IMG/VR virus record: IMGVR_UViG_3300032892_000071
Location: 1-53,337 of that record
From: a virus
Length of the DNA stretch: 53,337 bases
Direction: 5' to 3' (one strand)
Under the pieces are notes generated by a model. It was not told the DNA's origin, did not search any database, and saw only the letters and a program-made list of their open reading frames with translations. The translations under genes and the position numbers were made by a program. Shown one piece after another: positions 16,601 through 24,700 of the stretch (position 1 is its first letter; each line of letters begins with the position of its first letter).

Positions 16601-18669
16601 ACGCATCCCAGGTCATCACCCCGCTCGGGATCCCATCCCGGCCGGAACCGGGCTGGGTGTTCCGGTCCCCGGCACCCGCCAGGGCACGCACCGGCGCACG
16701 CTGGCAGGCCGCATCCGGCTACGCCTCCCATGTCGTCACCCCCCTCGGCACGCCGCCGAGGCCCGAACCGGGCTGGATCTTCCGCAGCCCGGCTCCCGCA
16801 CGGGCCCGGCTGGGAACCCGCCCCGCACCCGCCGGCGGCGTCGCATCCCAGGTCGTCACCCCCCTCGGCGCGATCCCGCCGCCGCAGCCGGCTGCCTTCC
16901 GCCGCCCCGCCCCGGCCAGGGCCATCTGGCGCGGGATCACCGGGCTCCCGCCGCGGGTCACCGCCTATCAGCGGCCACCCGCCCAAGTCCGCCGGCCGTC
17001 ACCTGCGCGGGCCCTATGGCGTGGCCTGGCGGTCGCCGCCGTCTCAATCGGTGTCACCGTCGCCCAGCGCCCGGCGCCGCAGGTCCGGCGCCCGGTGCCC
17101 GCACGCGCCAAGCTCGGCCCGCAAGGCGCCACCGCAGGCGGTATCGCCAGCGCGGTTATCACCCCGCTCGGGTCACTCCCGGCGCCGCGTAAGGTCCCGC
17201 TGTTCCCGCCGCACATCACCCGCGCCCGCATCGGCTGGAGCACCGTCGCAGGCGGCATTGCCTCGCCCATCGTCACGCCGCTCGGCAGTCTCCCGCCGCC
17301 GCGTAAAGTCCCACTCTTCCCCCCGAAGATAACCAGGGCGCGGGTTGGGCACGGCACCATCGCAGGCGGGATCACAGAGCCCTACCTGATCCCCACGCCG
17401 CAGGCGTATCAGCGGCCCGCCCCGCACATCAAGCGCCCCGCTCCAGCGCGAGGACAGGCAGGCCCGCGCGGGCCAGCCGGCGCCGGCATCGCCTCCCAAA
17501 TCATCACGCCGCTCGGCACCCCGTCGCGGCCAAAGCCGTTCGTCTTCCGCAGCCCGGCACCAGCACGGGGCCGGTTCGGCGCAGGCATCGCCTCCCGGAT
17601 CGTCACCCCGCTCGGGAGCCTCGGGGCACCCCGGCCGTTCGTGTTCCGCTCACCCGCCCCCGCGCGAGCCCGTCTCGGGAACAACGTTGCCGCAGGTGAC
17701 GGGTTCGCCGGGCCCGCCAATGCGGCCGTCACCGCCTACCAGCGCCCACCAGCCCAGGTACGCCGCCCGTCACCTGCCCGCGCTACCTGGCACGGCCAAG
17801 TCGGCCCGGCTCCGGCAGCCGCAGTCACCGCATACCAGCGGACCGCGCCGCAGATCCGGCGCCCGGCACCGGCCCGCGCGCTATGGCGGCACGTCACCGG
17901 GATCCCGCCGGTGGTCACCGCATACCAGCGGACCGCGCCGCAGGTACGCCGCCTAACTCCAGCGCGTGCGCTGTGGCGCGGCGCAGGAGCAGCAGCAACC
18001 CCGCCGGTGGTCACCACCCGGCAGCGGCCCGCGCCGCAGGTCCGCCGCCCTGTCCCGGCGCGGGCGCTATGGCGTGGCTACGCCAGCCGGATCGTCACCC
18101 CCCTCGGCCAGGCCGGCCCGCCGCGGCCGTTCGTATTCCGCTCCCCCGCCCCGGCGCGGGCGCTCTGGCACGGCGCAGCAGTACCAGCCCCGCCGCCGGT
18201 TATCACCGCCCGGCAGCGGCCCGCCCCCCAGATCCGCCGCCCGGCCCCAGCCCGCGCCCGCCTCGGCCCATCAGGCACGACCTCCGCCGGGATCGCCTCA
18301 GCCGTCATCACCCCCATCGGCTACCCCCAGCCGAAGATCACCCCGTTCGTGTGGCGGTCCCCGCTCCACGCAAACGCTCGCCTCGGCCCCCGCGGATCCG
18401 CCGCAGGCGGGATCAACGGCACCCCGCTCATCGCCCCGCTGCCGCCGCAGCCGCCGCTGTTCTGGACCGTCACCGCAGCCCAGCCGCTCACCGTCACCGC
18501 CGCCCCGGCTGTCCCGCTCGCCATCACCATCAACCCGGCGGCGCCGATGACAGCCGACGTGTCCCCCAGCGGCGAACACCTGCCACCCCCCGGGCAGCAG
18601 CACATCCCCGCAGAACCCGAAGTGACCCTGAACCCGGAACTACCGCCGCCCCTCGGGCAGCCGACATGA
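13663..18669 (+). CDS. Giant Pro/Arg-rich repeat protein with a concanavalin-like domain
   Basis: 1668 residues. Apart from residues about 190-370, the protein is a chain of about 35 units of 23-37 residues. Three unit types alternate: TPLGxPSRPRPFVFRSPAPARARLG, TPLGxxPxPRPVIxHVPPHRAHLG and VTAYQRxAPQVRRPxPARALWRG, usually joined by Gly-rich spacers such as NNLQPGDGxAS. The non-repeat part (MWTLADDFSNPATLTTIWG ... GDGNLWANFWTT) looks like a LamG/concanavalin-like beta-sandwich. The protein is strongly basic and proline-rich, so the array should be extended. The C-terminus is acidic and Pro-rich. No family is recognised; a long virion tether, adhesin or cell-wall-binding fibre is the best inference. 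The frame is intact over 5 kb, so it is under selection. Confidence 0.75.
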   Translation: MPILPGEHVGGVGGGIASSIVTPLGSLGPPRPFVARNRPLPTRAVTGHGSTGDIPGTLLPYYQISGTGRGGGGIASLTVTPATPPAVTMEQRPPYMRARTQSRAKIGPLNTISTGDGIASQITTPLGKVGPPRPFVARNPLRARARLGNSVQPGDGIAAPGPPLGAPSRPRPFVWRSPLAARGRAAGAGRFSVPMWTLADDFSNPATLTTIWGHSAGGTTISGGAANIPVGGGESTLSPNIGGHWDLTGTYMYAKVTPVVGTGAQTFMIDYVDQNNQLYFAVSSGQISATIVERGVTTFSGYVTYNPAAHQWWRIREQAGTLYFDTSGDGNLWANFWTTTYTVQVSSRIPFFSCTTTGVTGTSLVDNFNVPPLTPGPSRPPATWTGALGLRRAPRRAWAGGSYGPYGGIAGPQPAAAAARLVARPFVARNRVPARARLGPRGGAGAGVASPVVTPLGYPPALAPRPVVVHLPPHRAKVGPGTYVASGRAGVQTPLGFQQQPPPRPVIQHVPPHRAHLGPLGLAAGGVPSAVSTPLGSPSQPAPRPVIRHVPPRRAWVGGSYGPYGGIEAQIPVTLGAAARPRPFVFRSPAPARARLGNNLQTGDGVASQVVTPLGVPSRAKPFVWRSPAPMRGKAGQRGAPAGGVASRVITPLGTPSRPKPFTARNPVPARARLGNNLACGDGQPYPAIYAPLGATGIYGLPGPVTRPISYRPSIILGALPQPPPRPVIVHVPPHRARSGSRGLPGAGIASRIVTPLGSLGPPRPFVYRSPLPPHPAWARLGPRSAPAGGIASRIVTPLGTVGPPKPFIFRSPLPARARLGNNLQLGGGYASAVVTPLGSPSRPRPFIFRSPAPARARLGNNLQPGDGQAVPAVTVTAAAYQRPPVQVKRPVPARALWRGYASAVVTPLGTSSRLRPFVFRSPAPARARVGRNLQPGGGYASYAVTPLGAPPSPAPRPAIQHLPPHRAHLGPLGLAAAGYASQVITPLGIPSRPEPGWVFRSPAPARARTGARWQAASGYASHVVTPLGTPPRPEPGWIFRSPAPARARLGTRPAPAGGVASQVVTPLGAIPPPQPAAFRRPAPARAIWRGITGLPPRVTAYQRPPAQVRRPSPARALWRGLAVAAVSIGVTVAQRPAPQVRRPVPARAKLGPQGATAGGIASAVITPLGSLPAPRKVPLFPPHITRARIGWSTVAGGIASPIVTPLGSLPPPRKVPLFPPKITRARVGHGTIAGGITEPYLIPTPQAYQRPAPHIKRPAPARGQAGPRGPAGAGIASQIITPLGTPSRPKPFVFRSPAPARGRFGAGIASRIVTPLGSLGAPRPFVFRSPAPARARLGNNVAAGDGFAGPANAAVTAYQRPPAQVRRPSPARATWHGQVGPAPAAAVTAYQRTAPQIRRPAPARALWRHVTGIPPVVTAYQRTAPQVRRLTPARALWRGAGAAATPPVVTTRQRPAPQVRRPVPARALWRGYASRIVTPLGQAGPPRPFVFRSPAPARALWHGAAVPAPPPVITARQRPAPQIRRPAPARARLGPSGTTSAGIASAVITPIGYPQPKITPFVWRSPLHANARLGPRGSAAGGINGTPLIAPLPPQPPLFWTVTAAQPLTVTAAPAVPLAITINPAAPMTADVSPSGEHLPPPGQQHIPAEPEVTLNPELPPPLGQPT
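13690..18420 (+). repeat. Degenerate coding repeat array (about 35 units of 70-110 bp)
   Basis: The DNA coding for the repeat units is visibly repetitive, with recurring segments such as CGGCCGTTCGT, CCCGCGCGGGCCCGGCTCGG and GTCACCCCGCTCGG spaced 70-110 bp apart. The array is broken once by the non-repeat domain at about 14.23-14.79 kb. Units are in frame and divergent, so this is a protein repeat array, not a CRISPR or satellite. Confidence 0.85.
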
Positions 18670-18697
18670 ACAACCCGATACCCCGCCGAGGAGGCGT

Positions 18698-21301
18698 GTG
18701 GCCGCGACATTGACCGCCGAGCAGGAACTCACGTACGCCTCGTTTCCCATCGAAAAGGTTGAGCACACCGCCGACGGCGACCTGCTGGTCTTCGGCAAAG
18801 CCACCGACGGCACCGTCGACTCGGACGAGCAGATCGTCGACCCCGCCTGGTCACAAAAGGCCCTCGCCGACTGGCTGGAGACCGGCGGGAACGTCCGCGT
18901 CCAGCACCAGGCGCAGCGCGACCCGGCCGGGAAAGGCGTCGGAGTCGAGTTCACCCCTGACGGGCATTTCGTCAAGGCCCTCATCGTGGAACCGGTCGCG
19001 AAACGCCTCGTCGAGAAAGGCGTCCTCCGCGCCTACAGCGTGGGCATCTCCCGCCCGGTGATCGAGCGGGACGTCACCGGCAAGGCCAGAGGCGGCCTCA
19101 TCAAGGGCGGAGTCCTGTCCGAGCTGTCCCTGGTGGACAGGCCCGCGAACGGGAACTGCAGCTTCCAGCTGGTCAAGTCCGCCGATGACGGCACCGCCGA
19201 GTTCACCGGCAAGGTGTACGGCGCGGACGGCTTCCTCGCTAAGGCCGCCGCGGATGAGCGGATCACGTCGACGGTGTCGTTCTCCCCGGCGGACATGGCG
19301 AAGCTGCTGACGTTGCGCGCGGAGCTGGAGAAGACCAGCAGCAACGGCAAGCCAGGCGACGGCGACGATGACGGCGATGACGGCGAGCCGGACAGCGATG
19401 ACAGCGACGGCGGAGCCGGCGGCAAGGACGACACCGCCGGTGATGAAAGCGACGTCGAGGCCGACGTCGATGACGCCGACGACGACAGCAAAACCGCCGA
19501 ACCAGACACTGTGAAAGGCGACCTGTCCGCCAAGGACCGCGACGCCCTCCCCGCCTCAAGCTTCGCCTACATCGACTCCCAAGGCGGGAAGCACCTCCCC
19601 GTCCACGACGAAGGGCACGTCCGTTCCGCGCTCGGCCGGTTCAACCAGACCCAGTTCGAAGGCGGCAAAGCGAAACGGAAAGCCGCGAAGAAAATCCTGT
19701 CCCGGGCCAGGTCGATGGGCATCGACGTGTCCGGTGACTCGGCGGTCGCGCAGGCGGCGAAGAAGACCGCCAAACCCGCCGCAGCGAAGACAGCGGGGGA
19801 GAAGTGCGGCACCTGCAACGGCACCGGGAAAATCATGGACGGGCACCGTAAATGCCCCGACTGCGGCGCCGACGGCACCATCGAGCCCGGCGACGAAGGC
19901 GCGAAGGCCGCGGAAGCCGACGTGGCTAAGGCCGGGTCGAAAGCGTGCACGGGGTGCGGGAAGAACTACCACTCCGACTCCCCGGCGAAGTTCTGCGAAA
20001 GCTGCGGGAAGAAACTCCCCGCCGCCGAGAAAGCCGCCAAACCGACCGTCGATGCCGGCGCGATAGGTGAGCACACCGCTCCGGTGCCTGCGCACCGCGA
20101 ACCCGACGGCGACGAGCAGACCGGCCAGGAGCAGTTCGAGAAAGACGCCGGTATCCCCACCGTCTCAGACGCGCCCCTTGAAGTGAAAGCCGCCCGCCGC
20201 CGCGCCCAGATCGGCGCCGGCACCGGCGAGGCGGTCCTGCATGATCTGCTGTGCCCCGCCTACTCCGCGAAGGTCCTCGGCGACACCTACCCGTGGCTCG
20301 GGGATGTCCGCGACGCCGTCGACATCGGCTACTGGCGGCAGAAGGCTGTCGACTCCGCCGCCGGCGCCCCCCTCGAGGAGGCCAGGGCGGCGGCGGACAT
20401 GTGGCGGCACGCCGAAACGTTGAAAGAGTCCGGCCCCGCCGACCTCGCCGACCTCCACGCCGAGATGCACAAGGCGTTCACCGACGCCAACCCCGGCCCT
20501 GGGCATCCGCTGACGCCCGGCGACATGCAAGCCGGCCGGTACAACCGGCCGCTCATCACCGCCGGCCATGAACGCCCGTCCACCGGCTACACCGTAGGCA
20601 AGCCGGACGTCACGATCCCGTCGGGGACACCGGACGCGTCGCAGTACACCCGCGGGCCCGTCACCGCCGGCCACGAACGGCCCGCCCCCTCCAGCGAACC
20701 CGGCTCCAACAGCAAGGTCCCGCCGCCCGCACCGGCCGGGCAGGTCGGGCGGACATTCTACACCAACGCGTCCCGCGACTCCGCCCGCTCCGCGATGGCC
20801 TCCATGCACGACCACATCGCGCAAACGTTCCCCGACCTGTGCCCCATGTCATCCAAGACCGCCCAGCCGCCGGTGATCGAGGCGGAGCCCGACGTCACCA
20901 AGAACGCTGAGCCAGCCAAGCCCAAGAAAATCAAGAAGGTTAAGGCTTCCGCCGTCACCAAAGCGGCGGTAGAAGGCGCCATCACCGGCCCAGACCTGAC
21001 CAAGCAGATCGGCGATCTGCAAGCAGAGCTCGCCAAATCGCGGCGCGACTACGACGAACTCCGCACCCAGGTCGAAGAGATGGCAGCGGCACCGGACCCG
21101 CGGTACGCCCCCTTCAAAGGCGTCATGTCCGGCTACCCGCCAGCCCGGCAGGCGGAGCCTGCCAGCGCAGTACAAAAAGCAGCCAACGCAGCGCAATCAA
21201 CACTGCTCGACGACCTCAACAAAACATGGCGCTACGACCCGGATCCGGCAGCCCGCGAAAACGCCTACGCGGCGATCCGCAAAATCCTGGGCCTCCCATA
21301 G
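18698..21301 (+). CDS. Prohead protease fused to zinc-ribbon and scaffold-like regions
   Basis: 867 residues from GTG 18698, behind GAGGAGGCGT. Residues 25-155 are an HK97/XkdF-type prohead serine protease: FGKATDGTVDSDEQIVDPAW, VRVQHQ with His70, YSVGISRP with Ser114 and SELSLVDRPAN at 141-151. Residues about 210-275 are an acidic linker. Residues about 285-345 match a DUF6582-like module (KHLPVHDEGHVRSAL). Two zinc ribbons follow at about 368-398 (CGTCNG, CPDCG) and 412-445 (CTGCGKN, CESCGKK). The C-terminal 300 residues are helical with a Lys-rich KPKKIKKVK stretch and a coiled coil, as in scaffolds. It would cleave scaffold and capsid protein during head maturation. It lies directly upstream of the capsid gene. 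Confidence 0.85.
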   Translation: MAATLTAEQELTYASFPIEKVEHTADGDLLVFGKATDGTVDSDEQIVDPAWSQKALADWLETGGNVRVQHQAQRDPAGKGVGVEFTPDGHFVKALIVEPVAKRLVEKGVLRAYSVGISRPVIERDVTGKARGGLIKGGVLSELSLVDRPANGNCSFQLVKSADDGTAEFTGKVYGADGFLAKAAADERITSTVSFSPADMAKLLTLRAELEKTSSNGKPGDGDDDGDDGEPDSDDSDGGAGGKDDTAGDESDVEADVDDADDDSKTAEPDTVKGDLSAKDRDALPASSFAYIDSQGGKHLPVHDEGHVRSALGRFNQTQFEGGKAKRKAAKKILSRARSMGIDVSGDSAVAQAAKKTAKPAAAKTAGEKCGTCNGTGKIMDGHRKCPDCGADGTIEPGDEGAKAAEADVAKAGSKACTGCGKNYHSDSPAKFCESCGKKLPAAEKAAKPTVDAGAIGEHTAPVPAHREPDGDEQTGQEQFEKDAGIPTVSDAPLEVKAARRRAQIGAGTGEAVLHDLLCPAYSAKVLGDTYPWLGDVRDAVDIGYWRQKAVDSAAGAPLEEARAAADMWRHAETLKESGPADLADLHAEMHKAFTDANPGPGHPLTPGDMQAGRYNRPLITAGHERPSTGYTVGKPDVTIPSGTPDASQYTRGPVTAGHERPAPSSEPGSNSKVPPPAPAGQVGRTFYTNASRDSARSAMASMHDHIAQTFPDLCPMSSKTAQPPVIEAEPDVTKNAEPAKPKKIKKVKASAVTKAAVEGAITGPDLTKQIGDLQAELAKSRRDYDELRTQVEEMAAAPDPRYAPFKGVMSGYPPARQAEPASAVQKAANAAQSTLLDDLNKTWRYDPDPAARENAYAAIRKILGLP

Positions 21302-21342
21302 CGCCACCCAGCAACCCCCGCGAGGGGTTCGATAGGAGGCGT

Positions 21343-21779
21343 GTGGCAACCACCACCGCACCCCCGGCCACCGACATCGCGTCCGCCGCAGGCGGCGTGT
21401 TCGAGCAGGCCCCAGCAGAAACCGCCGGAGCACGCGGCCCCGGCGACGTCATCAAAGCCCGCATGCCCAACATGGTCAAAGGCGCCGGCTACATCGGCCC
21501 CGGCGGCAACACCCCCGTCACCGACCAAGCCGAAATCGCCACCCGCACCCACTCCGCCACCATGGCCCTGCGCACCGAAACGTGGCGCGGGTACAACGCC
21601 AAACACGACGTCGTCAATAAGGGCTTCGACCAGGGGTTCCTGAACCAGTTCGGCCGGCTGAAAGCCGCGCTGACGATGCCGTCGGTGCAGGAGCAGGTCG
21701 CCCAGCTTGTGGGGGGGCTCCCCGGCGGCGCGGACGCGGTGAAGTCGTTCACCGCGGGGAACCTCGGGATCGGAACCGT
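21343..21779 (+). CDS. Major capsid protein, exon 1
   Basis: Codes for residues 1-145 plus two bases of codon 146. It includes the N-terminal arm with ARMPNMVKGAGYIGPGG and the helical VNKGFDQGFLNQFGRLKAAL. The unspliced frame ends at TAG three codons after the splice site. The exon ends in CCGT, which can pair with GCGG at 21787-21790 of the intron (U-G at the splice site). Confidence 0.85.
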
Positions 21780-24700
21780 CAACTAGGCGGCCTCACCCGG
21801 CGACGGGTGAGTGAATAACCACGAGAATTGCTGGGACACCCGTACCACCTGGTCACGCCACAGCGTGGCGCGAAAGCGCGAGCGCGACGGCTTGAGAAGC
21901 GGGCCAGAAGGGGCAATCAGCAGCCGAGGGCCTAAAGGCGCATGCCCAAGGTCAAGGTTCAGAGACTCTGTACGTGGGGTCTGGTAAAGTTAAATGGTAT
22001 GACCCGGAAAACGTTGCTCAGTGACGCCGACAAGCGGGAGATCGCAGGGCAGTACGCCAATGGGGCAGGCATCGTGCAGCTTGCCCGCGCGTACTCTTGC
22101 CGGACTAGCCAGATCAACTCGGCCATTGAGGCGAGCGGTACAGCACGCAAGATGCTGACTGCTAGCACGCCCATCGAGTGTCGTCTCCACGACGCGCTCA
22201 AGGCCGCAGGGATCGGCTTCACCACTCAGAAACGCCTAGTCGGCCGGTATGTGGTGGACATCAGCATCCATCAGGCGCCGGTTGTCATTGAGGCAGACGG
22301 AGCCCGGCACCACGCCGGTACCAAAGCCCAGGAACGGGACACGCTACGAGACGCGGCACATGAAGCCGCCGGATACCGCATGTTCCGCTTCAGCGGCAGC
22401 GAGATCAACGCCGACGCGGTGAAGTGCATCCAGAAACTGATAGACGCTTGCGGGCTGGTTCCCGACAAGGAACCCGTTTACGACATCCGCACGAAGTTCA
22501 GCGGCGCCGACCATCCTCGCCATGTCGGCATGTATGAGCTGACCTGCGGCTACTGCGGCGAAACGTTCCTCAACCGGCGGTCGAAGAGGATGTACTGCTC
22601 CCACGAGCACTACATTCTCGGCGTTCAGAAGGGGAAGCCGAAGAGCGCGGAGGTTCGTGCGGCGCTGGCTGAGTCCAACAGGCGCCGCGTATGGACCGAT
22701 GAGGCTCGTGCGAAAGTAAGCGCGTCTCGCGTGGGAAAGCCCACCACAAAGGGGCGTCCCAAGAGTGCCGAGCACCGCGCGAAGATCAGTGCAGCGCTGA
22801 CGGGCCAACGTCAGAGTGATGAGACCCGTGCCAAGAAAAGCGCATCTCATCGCGGCAAGACGATGGATGAGCCAACCCGCGCGAAGATCAGCGCAGCGCT
22901 GACAGGCCGCAAGCGTTCAAACCAGACCAAGATAGAGTCCGAGCCTGCGTGAGAACGCAGGAGCTACCCAGAAATGAGGTAGCCCGCGGTCATCCCTGAT
23001 CGCGAGTAACAACACTGCTCCGGTCTCGTCCCGTTCGATCTCCTTGCACCATCCCGCCTTAGTTAGATAGGGCCGCCGCGCCGTGAGGCGCGGATGAAAA
23101 CTCCGAGAATTGCTGGAAAGCCCGTGCCACCTGCCTGTGCCACAACGTGAGGCGAAAGCCTGAGCGTGACGGCCCGAGAAACCGGCAGAAGGGGTAATCA
23201 GCAGCCGAGCCCGCCTGGCCCCGCGCCGACGGGAAGGTTCACAGACCATGCACGGAGCACCCCTGGTGGGGTGAAGATATGGCCGGGCCTCACGTCGAGA
23301 GCGTGAGAGGCAGACAGCAATGATCTGCCCCACTGTCAAAACGGACAGTTGGTAACAAGCAGCGCATCTACCCCGTATATACAGTATTTCGTAACAAGCT
23401 GCCTAGGCCGCAAGGCCAGGGCACCATGCGCCAAGAACGCGTCATCACCGGCATCTCCGGATCACAAACCGGCGGCCAGGGCGTCGTCGACATCTCCATC
23501 CCAGAACTCGTCAACGCGACCGGCGGCGGGCTGTCGTCGTCGGCGAACTGGCCCAACAACCTGCCAGGCACCGGCGCGCAAACCGAAGTTAATCTCGCTG
23601 TCCCGTACCGTTTCTTCGGCCTTACGGAATCACTGTCGTGGCTGGCGCAGTTCGCCGGCCAAGGCTTCGAAGACATTTCCGCCCTAAACTAACCTGGGGC
23701 CCAGCGTGGTGACGCGCTGGTGAATAACCCTGCTGTATCGGTGAAAGCCCTTCGCCCCGAGGTGATATTCTCGGAACCATGGGTAACGCCGAGGCAACCC
23801 GGCCCGCAGCCGGAGAGTCCGTAGAGGCCATACGCAGGGGATCTGACGAGCTGGAACACCCTGATGCGGACTGCGGCGCTCGCCTCCCAGCGAGTAGCAA
23901 AGTGATTAACACGCCGCATGAGGCACTGTTCCATCAAGCACTACTCCGCGCCCGCCTTAGCTTTGAGACACAGACACATCCTGCTGGCGACAGGTGGGAA
24001 GCGGACATTGAGCTACGCCAAACGCCCATCATCATCGAGGTCACAAACAGCCCCGGACAGACGCGCAACGCTGACAGATACCGGCGCAAGACGGAAGCCT
24101 TCCAGGCTGCCGGGTACCGGGTCTACTGGTTCAGCAACCATATGGCGCGGACCAATGCCGATGCTTGCGTGCAACGGGTGATGAGAGAGAACGGGCTCAC
24201 GCCAGAGGCGGCACCGGCCGTCCTGATCCGGCCTAACCGGATCGGTCATGTGAGGGAACTTAACCCGAACTGGGGCGGCGGCCCGCAGGCGACCGCATGT
24301 GAGCAGTGCGGCGAGCTTGTCATCGCGGGTAAGCGGAACGGTGGCAAGCGTGCACGGTTCTGTAGTTCGAAGTGCTACGGGAAGTGGATGCACGAGCATC
24401 CTGAGACGGTCAACAATAAGCGCACCATGCCTGATATGCCCGATCTAGCTGACCGGTACGACTCGGGGATGTCTGCGCAGCAGGTTGCCGCCTCCTACGG
24501 CGTGAGCCGCTCCTACGTCATGCATGAGATGCGCAGGCGCGGCATCGCTCTCCGTCCTTCTGGCGGGTACCGTCCGCGGGGCGGCTTCTACCAGAGCGGT
24601 GATCTTCCCGGCTCGTGAAACGTCAGATCATGACATGGTCCGACCCGCATTCGATGACAAAGGTGCGGAGCTAGGCGGAACAGAAACGGCCTAGCCCGTT

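Noticed and set aside
13690-18420. CRISPR array
   Set aside because: Repeats are degenerate, in frame, of variable length and without unique spacers; they encode a repeat protein.
21226-21342. N-terminal extension of the capsid protein upstream of GTG 21343
   Set aside because: It overlaps the protease gene end in another frame and precedes the clear ribosome binding site ATAGGAGGCGT.
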